NCBI GenBank assembly: GCA_023374045.1
Contig: CM041777.1
Span: 485,561,594 to 485,625,593 of the forward strand
Length of the DNA: 64,000 nt
From: Limonium bicolor
Lineage: Eukaryota; Streptophyta; Magnoliopsida; Caryophyllales; Plumbaginaceae
Direction of reading: 5' to 3'
Part shown: positions 1 to 11,921 of the stretch, one piece after another
How positions within the stretch are numbered: the stretch's first letter is position 1
Layout of the letters: every line of letters starts with the position of its first letter
Made by a program: the position numbers and the translations under genes
The notes under the pieces: generated by a model
What the model was told of the DNA's origin: nothing
Databases searched by the model: none
Seen by the model: only the letters and a program-made list of their open reading frames with translations

Positions 1-2084
1 ACACACATGTACTTCTCTGTACAACATTACATGGTTTGGATGTCATATTGGGCTCCATGACAAGGTCGTTGCATTCCGTTTTCTTTCACGGGATGCCCCT
101 TAGGATTGCCAGTCCGTCTCCTGACAACTTATGTCTAAACTGGGTGTTAGTTTCAAACCTTGTGCTTTTATCATGTGATTTCGTGCAACACTTGTTGATG
201 CGAACACCCTTCAAGGATTGCTCCTGGGTGTTACTAAGTTATGCCATTACATCTGGTTCGCACTTATTGGTATACTCAGTTAGCCACGCCGTTTGCGTTC
301 TTAACTGGCTTATTATCTTCTTCTGTGAAGATCAGCATTTCTTGGTAGTGTAGGTACTCATTCTGGGAGTTTCATCCCGTTCATTGCACACTAATGTGTC
401 CACATTAGGCATCTGCCTTGCCATGCACAGGCTGGGTCTCCGTTCCAGCTATCATGTTTATCCCTGAGGATCCTAAGACATATACGATGTCTTTACATTA
501 CAGTTAGTGCACTTCGCACCTCCTGGCTCTTAAACATTTCCTTGAAAGGAATTCACTAATTCCTTTAGTCTCTTTAACTTAACTGAGTTCCTTAACTTCA
601 ACCATTCCTTGTAATGCTTAGCTCTTGTTGACTTACACTGCTGACCGTAGTACGGAGTCGACTACCTCCCGTGTTCCGGACTCTACTCGTATACATATGT
701 GGGGTACCATACTAATACATTACTACTTACCCAACTAACCCATAAATAGGTCTGTCAGGCCCACAAGCTCCTATCGGAGTGCGGTCGTCCCACATTACAG
801 TTGGTACACTCGTAGTGTCCGTCACACGCCTAGGTGAAGTATTCTGTTGTCAACTCCCTTATATTGTCCCGTGACATATTCATTCCTTGTTTCCCCAAAC
901 TTAATCGAGGGAAAGTTTATCCATTGTTGAATTCTCATCAACTGCCCTTGTTTTACTGGTTTGGTTTAGAAGAGGTTAGAAAGAAGTGTTAGTTTGAAAG
1001 AAAATCTGGTTTTGAAAGAAAAGAGTTTGAAACAAATCCGATTTGAAAGAAAAATCCCTATGGTATTACAATGCCTTCTTGCCTTATCCAAGTCTAGCTT
1101 CTTGCTGACTGGTTTATTCCCACATACATTGGTTAGGCTGTTAAGCCCTTCCACGGTTATGATGATCTCACTTAACTTCATGGTACTTTACTAAGTACTT
1201 GTATTTATTATAAATTTCCCGAACAGCCCTGTTATGCAGCACTTGCCATGGCAATGCGCCATGCTAACTGGCTATCGGTTCAACACATACCGGTTGCGGT
1301 ATTGTGTTACCCGCACTGTCATAGTGGCCGTGTTGGCCCTCACTGATCTTACTGTCTTGATAATAACTCTCTAGGTAACTTCAACTTCTCACTGTCTTCA
1401 CATGATAATCATTAACTAGGGTGTTTCCCATTCTGGAGACCCCTTTTACTTAGTATTGTTTCCTCTTCGTAGCCCGTTCCACGCATTTGTCGTGGTTACT
1501 GAGACTTGTCTCTTTTGGACACTACATTGTAGTCCCTTTGCCGGTTGGTATACCACTGGCGTATCACTTAACAACTGTGGTTCCGTAGACACTCGTCTCG
1601 GGTTCCATTACTTCACTTCTTGCCTGTTGCACGGTCAGTGCGTTGCAAGCTGATTATTCTCGACTGCTTAGCATGTCGACCCAGGTTGCCGGAAATTCTA
1701 TTCTCTTATACACAAAATTTTTCATTCTTCGGTATTAAATGCGGTTAACATTGTTCAGATGGAGACCGTCTCCGGGATTCCCCGTTTTCGGGATCTACCG
1801 TATGACAGGTTCTCCGTACCTTTAGAGGTATTTAATAACAGCCAGATCGGGTATTCCCGAATAAGAGAGGACTTTCATCTCTCTGGCGTTGTTTCCCAAG
1901 TTATAAAACAGGGATTGTGGAGAGCGGGAAGGATATAGTAGGTTTCCAGTACACACCAGTTACTTCTAACTAGCGTATCTCTCACGCTATCACTCAACCC
2001 TTAACCCAAAGTACTTAAATCCTAACTCGGTACTTCCTAAGCTCGGTAATTCAGTCATCAGAGCGATACTTCGCTCTGATACCA
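1..2084 (-). mobile_element. Element A: decayed internal region of a Tekay-like Ty3/gypsy element
   Basis: No long reading frame survives. The stretch runs on the minus strand into a primer-binding site and an LTR, so it is the 5' part of an internal region whose 3' part lies outside the window. A landmark at about 650-880 is closely repeated at 23,785-24,000 and 59,925-60,140. On the minus strand it resembles the protease to reverse transcriptase junction of elements B and D, with a CGGGAGGTAG core. The leader at about 1,960-2,072 matches those of C and F. The many substitutions and indels make this an old, inactive copy. The assignment rests on the primer site, the LTR and these landmarks rather than on an open protein. 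Confidence 0.72.
2073..2084 (-). other. Primer-binding site of element A (initiator Met tRNA)
   Basis: The minus strand reads TGGTATCAGAGC, the usual complement of the 3' end of plant initiator methionine tRNA. It lies five bases downstream of the LTR end, as in elements B and D. Confidence 0.9.
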
Positions 2085-2180
2085 CTTTTTGTAACACCCT
2101 TCCAACATTAACACACTTAACAACAAACTGCAGCGGAAACAAACTTCATCACATTACTTAACTTCTTGGTGTTACACGCC

Positions 2181-2202
2181 GTTAACCACCCACGTGGCTA
2201 AC
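2181..2202 (-). ncRNA. Conserved U5 stem-loop, element A
   Basis: On the minus strand GTTAGCCA and TGGTTAAC enclose the six-base loop CGTGGG (one G-U pair). The same 8 bp stem and YRTGGG loop occur at the same place in B, C and F with compensating base changes. Its function is unknown. A transcribed RNA structure near the primer site is the simplest reading. Confidence 0.6.
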
Positions 2203-2437
2203 AAGGCTATTACATATACAATTGTACCGGTCTGATGGACTAGACTCCCGAGCGACTACACATTACTATCCCTTTCCATTAACACAACAACAACATACAC
2301 CTTTCAACTGTACCGAGTCAAAACTGATGCCGATAACAATCTGGTCTTACTACACCTACTGTACATATACAACTTAAATGATTACCCATGTACAACGACT
2401 ACCCCGTCCTACTCTCGAACGGCTTCCTGCTCTTTGT

Positions 2438-2502
2438 ACCTGAAATAGGAAAAGAAGAGAAAGGGTGGCCCCCAAGGGGCTCAGCACCTTTGCTGGTATG
2501 GT
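2438..2502 (-). promoter_or_regulatory. Conserved LTR hairpin pair and splice-like CAG/GT, element A
   Basis: In minus orientation the order is TACCAGCA, TGCTGAGCCCC, GGGG, a pyrimidine-rich run and TTTCAG/GTAC. The same order recurs in all LTRs of the chromovirus type in this window although surrounding sequence differs. The CAG/GT resembles a 3' splice site followed by a possible donor. Splicing itself is not shown by the sequence. Confidence 0.5.
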
Positions 2503-3973
2503 AATCCCGCAGCCCATGCTACCGGGCCACGCACAACTAATTGTCGTCTTAGCATGCGGTTGATTATATTTAATCATGCATGTAACAAACACACAACACA
2601 TAACATTTCGCCTCAATGGGCTCAACAAACAGATAACACATCCTTACTTGATAAGTCACTCATGGTATTCATTACCCCTAGAGTGTTTCTCCTCTAATGG
2701 AGCTACTTCCTTAATAGACGACACTACCCATTAATGGGTTATCCTTAAACGCCTCTTATCACAAATTGGGATTCATATCCATGATCCACATACTCCACAT
2801 TTACAACATATAACATACACTACATAACCACACCTTTCACGTTTCAACGTGCACAAACAACATCGAAATAGAATTGCATTACATCAACAACACATAACAT
2901 AACGGGAGCGGTTCTCTTAGGAACCGACCCAAACATGTTAATTCACTGGTGAGCCTAGAGAATGATGTCACCCTCATGATAAGCTCGTTATACAACACTC
3001 ATTACCGTCCTAATAGTCGGACGAGTAACTTAAGTTAAGATGGTTCGGGTTTGTGTGCCCGAACACACCACACAAACACATGTTCCCCCTAAACCGATCA
3101 TAAGTCAGAATAGCTAAGCTTTGGAGTAAGCTAATGGGAGATCATAACCCGTGAGGGAAACAACCATAACAGAGAGAAGGGTAAGGCTAAGAAGGATACC
3201 CACTCCCAAACAACGCGGACCGGCCTAACCGGATTCCTCACCACTGTTAGTACATACTTACTTTTAGATATTAGTTAGAACCCCACTATGGAGTCTATCA
3301 CCTCTACACACCATACATTATTACAACTGGGTTAAACATACAAGGGAGATCCCTACATTCACACACACATATCACACATTTAACACACGCATAGCCGTGG
3401 TTAGAACGTCCCATGGTTCGGGTCGTTTACTCCGAATACCAAACTCTCATGTGATCCTAGACTCAGTTAACTAAGGTTAACACTTCCGAGGTTAAATGGT
3501 ATCGGAGTTGAACACGCCACATAATGAATTACTGTAAACTCATTACATGTTTTATCTTACAACGTGGCAAACATACAGAAAAAACACATTGGCATACAAG
3601 CCGGTGTAATCCGGTAGGACACAGGTTGCAAGAAAACCATACCTGTCACCGGAGTCCACTTTATCATGTCCACTTATGTTCCTCGAGCAATTCTCGAACA
3701 ACTGATAACATTACATGTATTTTTATTAACATCGGGGTAACATGATTGTTTAAAGTCTAATGCTTATAACTTTTCCCCGTTAACTTAGTTACATAACTTC
3801 ACATTTTAACTTGTTCTACTTTTACAATTTAATACAACTTTTCCCCTACTAATTTGTCATTATAACTCACTTAACATGTCCTTCACAATCTTATAACATC
3901 ATTACTTAATAATCACCATTTTTAGGCAACTTTTCCTAACCTTAAACAACATTTTTGGCCAAAACAGTGGCAT

Positions 3974-4221
3974 GTCCGAACTTGTGTCCGGACTTCCCAA
4001 GTTCGGACGCAAGCCGTGACTTAAAACTGGAAACAGACGCATGTCCGAACATGTGTCCGGACATCGGAAGTTCGGACATGGGTCGAGGGAAATTTCAAAG
4101 TAAAACCTCATCTGTCCGAACCTGTGTCCGGACTTCCGAAGTTCGGACACAGTTCGAGACTCTGAGAATTCTTACGCAACAGGGCCTGTCCGAACGTCCA
4201 TGTCCGGACGGATGTTCGGAC
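3974..4221. repeat. Array of four inverted repeats (GTCCGAAC...GTTCGGAC) in LTR A
   Basis: Four hairpins lie at 3,974-4,008, 4,041-4,079, 4,114-4,148 and 4,188-4,221. Each has the arms GTCCGAAC and GTTCGGAC and an inner GTCCGG palindrome. Start-to-start spacing is 69-74 bp. The spacers are much less alike than the arms. Confidence 0.85.
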
Positions 4222-6656
4222 AAGCCAAAACACTCATTTTCTAAGCCTTTAAACACTTAACCAATTTTCACCAAACTTCTCCTAAAGCCTCATAATGTTT
4301 TCTAACATCATTTGGTACACTCACACCCTCATACAACATCCATAAAACTCATTTTCTATCTCCTTAATCACTTACTCATTTCATACCGAAATTCTTAACA
4401 CTTATGATATTCTCCTTAGGTTTCTAAGTGGTGTTCCATACCTATGATAACCACTATGCCAATAATGTTTCCTCACCACTACAACATCATCTCCCAAGCA
4501 TCTTTTGCATTCTAAATCCTCTAGAACATTGCCAAAGCCCTTTTTACATCTTTAAACCCATAATGCATGCTTCTTCCACTAGTTGAACACTTAACCATTC
4601 TCAACACTTCCAAACTCACCAAAACTCTTTTTAAACACTTAGAACTTCTTATACATTATCTAAATTTTGACATGGGTTCTTCTAGCACATTTCTATACCC
4701 AAGCACATAGCTTTCACCATTAGACATTCAAGAACACCTAAAAATCCACCAAGAGTATTCTCACACACAAACACTTAGGTTTTCACCCTTTTACAACCAA
4801 AAACACTTAATCATTTAATGCACATTCCTTACACACAAACATATTGTTTTTCCTCCTTTAACCATCCAAGACACTCATCTTCACAAAGAATGTTCTTTAC
4901 ACACATCTAAATCCTTAAACTACACTACATCACAATATAGTGCATAAACTTAAATTGCTTGGCACTTAGGCCCTTAAATAACATGGCTCTTAGCCCTTAA
5001 ATTGCATAAACCTTAAACACTGAATTTCCACATAGTATATTGCCTTTAACCTGCAAATACACTCAACATCACATATGCCCCTTAATAGTTTCCTTGAGAG
5101 CATTTTCTAGGTCATTCACCTTTGGCTCCTTAGGTATTTTATTAAGCAAATCAAGCTCATTTTCCTAAGGCATTTAAACTACATTGAGATAGTTTGTTTA
5201 CCTCTTTTTCCTCACAAACTTCTTTCTTGTTTCCTTGTAAAACCGGTAAGGATGTTTGGTTGTTTGTCAACTTCTAAACAATGTACAAATAATAGAATGA
5301 GTATTCAAGCATTATGCTTCATCTCATTGTAAACCCTAGGCACATATATTGTCTTAACACATTAAGGTAATTGTTTTACCTTGGAATTGGAAGAGAGCTT
5401 GAATAAGCATCAAGAGAGGACTCCTCCAAACCCTTTGAAGATTGCAATGAAGCTATGGAAGAACAAGAGAAGACACCATTAATGGTGAATTTTCGGACAT
5501 GTACAAAATGAGAGGAAACATGGTTTTTCTTTGATTTTCCTTACCATGAAGCATAAGAGAATGACAAGGCATGAAAATATGAGCTCAAGCTCCTTCAATG
5601 GTGAATCTCCATGGCACCAAAATTGAGTTCTTGAAGATTTGAAAAGAGGAAATGAGGAGCTTGATCTAACTAAGACAAATATGGTCTTAGAATTTGATTT
5701 GGAGCATGGAGTTGGATTTGGCAAGCATTCAAAGATGGAGTTCTTGTGTGGAACTATAGCAAATCGTAAATGAAAGGGAGGAAGGGAGCTTGAAGACGTG
5801 AGAAATAAAGGAGGAAGGGAGAAATGAAGATAGGTTTTGCTTTTGGAAGATATTTATGTTATAAAGTAACTTTCTTCTTTTACTTACTTTTCCTTGCTTT
5901 CCTTAATTGATTTCTTTTACATGTTGGTGACTCACCATGATAAAAACCGGCCCCCATCTCTACCTAGGGGTATAATAGTCTTTGTTGACCCATTTAATTA
6001 CTTATAACTACATATGTTACAAACTAGCTTATTAAAGTTACTATTCACTAAAACAAGGCACATAGATGTGAAATTTTTGATTTCCCATTGATATAGACTT
6101 CCAAATGTGATACTATATAGTACACATGTTAATTAAAGAGTAATGATGGACATTTAGCCACTCAAAACTCATTTACAAGACAATTTTTCAAAAATGTGCT
6201 TTAAGACTCCTTAAAGCACATTTTGTGTTTTAACTTGTTTTCAAGCTTGGTTTTCTTTAGTAATTGATTTAATATGTTCATTAACATATTTATAAGGTAT
6301 AGATATGACCTTTAGGTCTTATACAAATTTATCCCAAGCTTAGAGCACATTTTTGCTCATATTGACTTTAAGGTATATTCTTGTGTTTTATTTGGTTTAA
6401 CTGTCTACCAAAGTTTCCTAAGGACTTAATTAGCCTTATTAAATCATAATTGAATATTATTAAGTCTTGGTAGGCTCTTTGGGTCCTAACCAAGTTCACT
6501 CCAAGCTTAAAGCATGTTTTTGCTCAAACTGTATCTTAGTGCTTTATTGCATTTTACTATGGTTTAAATTGTTCACTGATGTTTCTAAGGAACTTTTTAG
6601 CCTTTACATACCATAGTTTAATATTTAAACCACATATCAAGGTTTGGGGTATTTCA

Positions 6657-6739
6657 GTTATAATACATGTATAACCTTACAGACTCCACAAGTCAGTCTC
6701 ATTTCACACTACACAACCACACACATATCACACATGTAT
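6657..6739. other. Short spacer between LTR A and LTR B
   Basis: These 83 bases separate the two head-to-head LTRs. Phrases such as CAGACTCCACAAGTCAG are reminiscent of the 3' untranslated internal sequence of B and D, so it may be a scrap of an older element. No gene is visible. Confidence 0.4.
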
Positions 6740-9165
6740 TGAAATACCCCAAACCTTAGTATATTGATGAACTATCTAATTATAATATATTAAGGCTATA
6801 ATATGCCTTAGAAACATTAGAAAAGAGTTTAAACAACAATGCACACAAAAACATACCTTAAGCGTTTAAACCGAAAACACACCTTAGAGCACGAAAATGT
6901 GCTTTAAGGAGAAATGTGCCTTAAGCATTTATACATGGAACTAAAAGGCTAATGAGCCTAAATACCATTAAGAAGTAAGGTAACAACAATAAAATGGTCA
7001 TAGGAGCCATAGCGTATACACACAAATTAAGTATACAAGTCCACACAAAAACCGGTACTAAACTGACGAAAGTCAAGGAGATACCACTAAACGACTTGGT
7101 TTAAGTTGGAATTAGCAACATGCTATTTCACGAACAAAGTTTCTAAAGGTTGTAAATGTACTAAGAACACATTTAAACTAGCCAAAACAAATTGCAAAAT
7201 CAATGTGAACCGGGAAGCACATAAAATGTGTTTTAAGGCATTTTTGGCCTTGTAACATACCTATAACATGGTGTATGTCATAATGAACGAAATTAAGTCA
7301 TTAAATGTTACATAAATACAAGATAAAACAAAAAAAATCAAGTCAAATGGGGGGAGGGGCTGCCGACAGCAAGAGGTAGTAAATAAGTGTGATTTGCCTT
7401 TTAAGTTCACTATTACACCTAATCAAGACTTAATTGCCTTGCATTATTATGTTGTCCCCTTAGTGAATGATTACCAGACTCTTACCTATCAAATGAGAGC
7501 TTCAAAATTCGGAACTCATCCTCTCTTTGAAGGAAGAACACAAAAACAAGCAAACATTCACGGTTTTGATCCTTAAAGAACACCCTTCCTTGTAAGAGTC
7601 ATAACTTTCTCGTCCTAGCTCCAAATCACAAGTTCGATAGCTCGTTGGAATCCTCTCTTCAAGAGCTTTACAACCATAGCTCATGAGCCCCAAGATTCGT
7701 AGGAAAAACCACTGAAAAGTGCCTTTGATTCTCGAGGTAAAACATTGCCTTCTTGGAAACTTCTTATTCTTTGGTTTTTGTTACAGCCGATTGGCATGGG
7801 ATACTAACCCATCTTATTCTTCATCTTATTGTGTAATTTTGGGGACAATTCCTTTAGCAAATTGCTGGCCAAATTTCTAAGGAATTCAAGCTTAAATATT
7901 AAGCTAAAAGTTTAATATACAAGGTAAACTCTAAAACTACCTATTTCATGGTTCTAAATATTGATCTATATATGATCTAACATATTGTATACCTTGTTTA
8001 TTATTACCGAATTTAGTAGGTGTTAGATTAAATTTTTAGCACCTAAGATGTTAATATTTTGTAAATCTAAAATTAGATTTATAATCCTTATGATATAAGC
8101 TTTAATATAGGCTACCATAATATATAAGAAAAGTTCATATACTATTATTTAATGGCTGGCCAAAAATTAAGAAGGCTTATTTGAGTTAGGAAAATTATAT
8201 AACTAAGTTAAGTTAAAGGAATTAGTATAATTAAGTGTAATATGTAAAATTGGTGAAGTTTTGGTAATATATTGTAATTGCCGAAAACATATATGAATTA
8301 TTATGAAATTTATGAAGTTTAGATGATGGGAAAATAATTGTAGAATTAAGTTTACAATTTATAAAGAGTTTATAAGTATTATAAGAATTTATAAGGTTTT
8401 TGGTATATTTAAAGTTAATAAAAGATAGTATATATATACTACAACATTAGATAATTAAATCTGGTGATTTAGAGATGTTTAAAATGATTTTTGGTGTTCA
8501 AAAATCTGTAGGAAAATTAGTTACGAAAATTAGAAATTAATTGGAGTTAATTTGGTTATCAAATGAGTTAGGATAAAAGAAAAGACCACAAGGGTTAAAT
8601 GGTAATTTCCCTGGTCAAACTTGGTCAAACATGGTCAAACTTGGTCAATGACAGTCTGTAAAATGTTTAGAGAAGTTAAAATAAAATTTGTAGCAAAAGA
8701 TTAGATATTAAAAGGATAAAGGAATAAAAAGTTAAGTTAAATTAACTTTAGGGGTAATGTTGTAAATAATGGAAAGATAGGGGGTTTGACCATAAAAGGC
8801 TGGTCAAACTTGGGTGTATTTTGATAATTGACCAAAAATATAAAAGGAATTAATTAATTAAGACTTTGGAAGAAATTAGGAATAAAATAACAAGTTTAGA
8901 ACTTATTATAAGAAAACTAGAGATTAAGAGGAAACTATGGGAAATAATGTAAATAACACATCTTTATGTGTTTAGAAGGTTAAGGAAATTAAATAAAGAA
9001 TTTAGAAACAAGTTGTAAAAGAAACAGAGTTAAAACAGGGTTAAAGGAGACCCGTATATAAGTTAAGGTATACGAGGGGTATAACCGTAATTTAATAAGT
9101 ATAGAGGAATTATTACTTAAGGTAATTTTTAATAAAAATACAAGTTATATTGGGAAATAAATAAA

Positions 9166-9345
9166 TACGTATGATATGTATCATACGGGCGTATACGAAA
9201 AATTTTAGCGTACATGAATAGTACTCGTATACGTGAATAGTATACGTATAAATGAATAGTAAATACGTATACATGAATAGAATACGTATACGGTGAATAG
9301 TAAATACGTGAATAGTAAAATACGGTGAATAGTAAAAATACGAAA
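9166..9345. repeat. CGTATAC / TGAATAGTA repeat tract in 5' LTR B
   Basis: Short palindromes (CGTATACG, and CGTATGATA-TG-TATCATACG at its start) alternate with repeated TGAATAGTA. The tract lies about 2.4 kb into the LTR, where LTRs A, C and D carry inverted-repeat arrays. Unit number and the first palindrome differ from the 3' LTR copy, so it changes quickly. Confidence 0.7.
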
Positions 9346-10258
9346 ATTAAGTTATTTAACCATGCCGTCCTAATGAACTATAGGAGCGGAGTAGTTGACC
9401 AGAATAGTCGAGACGTCATCCAGGAGTGGACAAACGTCGATAGGCTAAGGTATGGGATTCTTGTAGCTTGTTTGCTAACGAGGTCTACCTCGGTTTGTGT
9501 GTTATTGTGATACGACCAAGCAAGATTGAGCATGAAACCGATTTATTGTAGTGTTATTGTGGGTTCATTGCACACTAACCCGAATTGATTCAGAGCTTGT
9601 TCATTAACTATGTTTAATAACAATTGTATAAGGTTACAAATATTCCCTATTGTTAGTTGGTTAATACCGAGAGAGGTTTAACTAACCAATCGTCAAAGAG
9701 ACTTCAACTAACTGGAACTTGGTGAGGAGAGGAATCGGGACTGACTCCGGTCATGCATGTTCAGGTTTAGGAAGTCGGCATCTGCATAGATCTGTCTTCC
9801 GCCTAGGGTCGACAAACTGACCCGGCCATCTCGAGTGAACAGTTCGAGATGGGAGGCAACTTCAGGAGGCGCAGGAGGGTCAAGCCTACATCCCTCATAA
9901 CTTAAGAATATTGTTTATTAAACCAATGGAGCTAATAACTCATTGGTTAGGGTTACCTTGACCTGACAAAATAAACAATTCAGTTAGAGAACAACCAATT
10001 CTAATAGGAGAATGGTTGACACTTATAAGGAATGTTCAAACACGAGAACTAAACAATTCTCAGGCCTCAGGATTTAGGAATCTAACTTACTCATTAATGG
10101 GCGTCCTTTACGACGTTCGATTTGTTTGAGTTGTGAATGTTTCACATAAGTGTATTGTTGTTATTGTACTTCTTATTATTGTTGTATGAATAATCAACTG
10201 CATGTATACGACAAGTAGTCGTGTGTAGCCTTGATAGCTTGTGGGCTGCACGTTTTCT

Positions 10259-10310
10259 GTACCAGCAATATGCTGAGCCCCTCGGGGCTTGTGATTTAAA
10301 CTTTGCAGGT
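10259..10310 (+). promoter_or_regulatory. Conserved LTR hairpin pair and splice-like CAG/GT, 5' LTR B
   Basis: ACCAGCAATATGCTG and GCCCCTCGGGGC form two adjacent hairpins, followed by ACTTTGCAG/GTAGGT. The order matches LTRs A, C, D and F. A leader intron could start or end here: gag ATG is preceded by an acceptor-like TTATTCAG in B and CTATTCAG in D. Confidence 0.5.
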
Positions 10311-10537
10311 AGGTGCCAGACAAGGACCCAGCCTGAGAGTAGGAGTGGGTAGAGCACTGTGGGTTTAATTTACATTACGAGTGTGCCTGTACACTCACTT
10401 TATAAACTGTGGTAGTAAGTTGTAATAATAGGAGAGATACTTCAGACTCGGTATTGTATCTGTTTTAAGACTTGTACGCACTTATGTTCGGTACACTCGG
10501 GTCCATCAGACCGTAGCTTGAGACTGGAGTAGGCCTA

Positions 10538-10559
10538 GTTAGTCACGTGGGTGACTAAT
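10538..10559 (+). ncRNA. Conserved U5 stem-loop, 5' LTR B
   Basis: GTTAGTCA and TGACTAAT enclose the loop CGTGGG. The stem sequence differs from A, C and F, yet pairing is kept. Confidence 0.6.
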
Positions 10560-10659
10560 GGCGGTAACACCAACTTTTAGGACTTTCTTCCGCTGTGTTG
10601 TAATATTGTTGCAGGTTCGTTACGTGATGGTTCAGGTTCAGCGGGGGTGTTACAAAAAG

Positions 10660-10671
10660 TGGTATCAGAGC
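10660..10671 (+). other. Primer-binding site of element B (initiator Met tRNA)
   Basis: TGGTATCAGAGC follows the LTR end after five bases (AAAAG). It primes minus-strand DNA synthesis in this class of elements. The region from here to the gag ATG (10,877) is untranslated leader. Confidence 0.93.
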
Positions 10672-10876
10672 GTAGTTACGCCCTGATGACTAGAGTTACC
10701 GAACTAGATTAGGTACGAGTTAGAGTATAGTCATGGGTTTGGGTGTGAGATGTAGTGTGAGCTGAGTCAGATAACCACCAATAAGGGTGGAATATCTTAC
10801 TGTTTAGAGGCTATTATAAATGCTTAGACCAAAGCCTTTGTAATCACGAGCTTACTGTGCATTTATACTTATTCAG

Positions 10877-11524
10877 ATGTCAGGAAGAAGAGGAGGACGA
10901 GGCCGAGGCCGTGGCGAAGAAGGAGATGAGGCTGCTGAGATCCCAGGTGGACAGACGATAGCTGAGATCGTTGCTGCCGCCCTGGGGCACATGGGCTATC
11001 AGCCCGGTGCGGGACCGCCTGCTCCACCACCACAGCCCCGGGAGCCAAACTGGGTGAAGAGTCTCGCTGACCTTCGACCCCCACCGTTTAGAGGGGAGAC
11101 AGATCCCACCAAACTTGAGGCGTACATCTCAGAGCTGGAGACCGCCTTCGAGACACTTGATGTACCTGCAGAAGCTAGGGTGCGACTTGCTGCGTTCTAC
11201 TTGAAGGAAGGCGGCGAGCGATTGGTGGAAGCTACTTAGGGCCGAACATGTGGCCAACCCAACTTCGGCTGGGAGCAGTACGCGGCCTTGCTGAGAGCCA
11301 AGTACTACCCCACCCATGTCCAGACTAAGAAGCGTTTAGAGTTGGACGCACTGAAGCAGACTGACAAGATGACGGTGGACGACTACTACTCTCAGTTCAC
11401 CGCTCTTATCCGTCTTCTACCAGGATTGGGATATTCAGACCAGATCCTGGTCGACCGCTTCTATGGCGGGCTGAGCCACCGACTACGCTATGGCATGGGC
11501 CCGGCAAGCTACACTACCTTGCAG
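10877..11524 (+). pseudogene. gag: gag exon 1, element B
   Basis: Gag is the structural protein that forms the cytoplasmic particle. The ATG at 10,877 starts a Gly/Arg-rich N-terminus (SGRRGGRGRGRG) that is also present in element D. A retrotransposon gag domain follows, with the signatures FRGETDPTKLEAYISELE and, further on, ALKQTDKMTVDDYYSQF. The frame breaks at about 11,210-11,290, where a shift leads to an early stop, and then resumes to the end of the exon. The exon ends CTTGCAG before GTAAAG at phase 0. The protein assignment is secure. The broken part may be decay or a sequencing indel. Confidence 0.88.
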
Positions 11525-11599
11525 GTAAAGAAAGTTGAGATTAGTTGAACTGAATGAACTATATTAGAATGAATGTGAGACTGATATTTTTAAGAGCAG
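11525..11599 (+). other. Probable intron 1 in gag, element B
   Basis: This 75 bp interval starts GTAAAG and ends GAGCAG. It contains stops, and it separates two gag segments that join at phase 0 between LQ and ECYHAAAKVE. Element D has an 81 bp interval at the same place with the same boundaries (CTTGCAG/GTAATA and AAGCAG/GAGTGC), but the interior is different. Confidence 0.8.
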
Positions 11600-11843
11600 G
11601 AGTGCTATCATGCCGCTGCTAAGGTTGAAATCACCGTCCAGCTGAGGGACGAAGATCAGGCACTGAAGAGAAAAGTTGCTGGTAATAGTTCTGACAATCA
11701 GGGGCAGGGGGGACAGAAGAAGGGTAAGTACCAGCCCCCACCCCAGAAAGGTTTCAAAGGTAACCAACCTAAGGCTGCTGAAGAGCCACAAAAGCAAACC
11801 TACGGCGTAGCAGCGAAGCCTCAGCGCTCGCCTGCACCAAAGG
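11600..11843 (+). CDS. gag: gag exon 2, element B
   Basis: The exon opens ECYHAAAKVEITVQLRDEDQ and continues open for 81 codons. This is the usual segment of chromovirus Gag after the capsid-like domain. A lysine- and glutamine-rich linker follows, ending in PAPKG. The exon ends at phase 1 just before GTAACA. A possible alternative is read-through into the following intron, which meets a stop within a few codons. Confidence 0.82.
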
Positions 11844-11921
11844 GTAACAAGTAACTCCTTAAATTGAGTTAACAGTCAGATATCAACCTTGAAATTCAAT
11901 ACTAATGTTGTAAGCAAACAG
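11844..11921 (+). other. Probable intron 2 in gag, element B (absent from element D)
   Basis: The 78 bp interval starts GTAACA and ends AAACAG. Removal joins G to GT at phase 1, giving KGTETGKG. In element D the flanking sequences are directly fused as AAAGG/GATCTGAGAC at 49,397/49,398, without any of this sequence. Confidence 0.8.

Larger units (their letters stand above)
2090..6656 (-). repeat. 5' LTR of element A
   Basis: On the minus strand the LTR starts TGAAATACCCCAAACC (at 6,656) and ends GGGTGTTACA (at 2,090), giving TG...CA ends and a length of about 4.57 kb. The same termini bound the LTRs of B and D. It contains a U5 stem-loop, a hairpin-plus-CAG/GT module and a four-unit inverted-repeat array. 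No protein-coding gene is visible. Small reading frames within it are not conserved in the other LTRs. Confidence 0.82.
6740..10654 (+). repeat. 5' LTR of element B
   Basis: It starts TGAAATACCCCAAACC and ends GGGTGTTACA, five bases before the primer site, and is about 3.9 kb long. Its body from 7,144 is repeated at 16,885-20,393. A 60-codon frame at 7,394 is present in both LTR copies but has no recognisable domain and is most simply explained by LTR duplication. The AT-rich middle (7,900-9,150) holds no gene. Confidence 0.9.

Noticed and set aside
7394..7576. A 60-codon frame repeated identically at 17,134-17,316
   Set aside because: It lies inside the duplicated LTRs of element B. Identity follows from LTR duplication, and there is no domain, so conservation as a protein is not shown.
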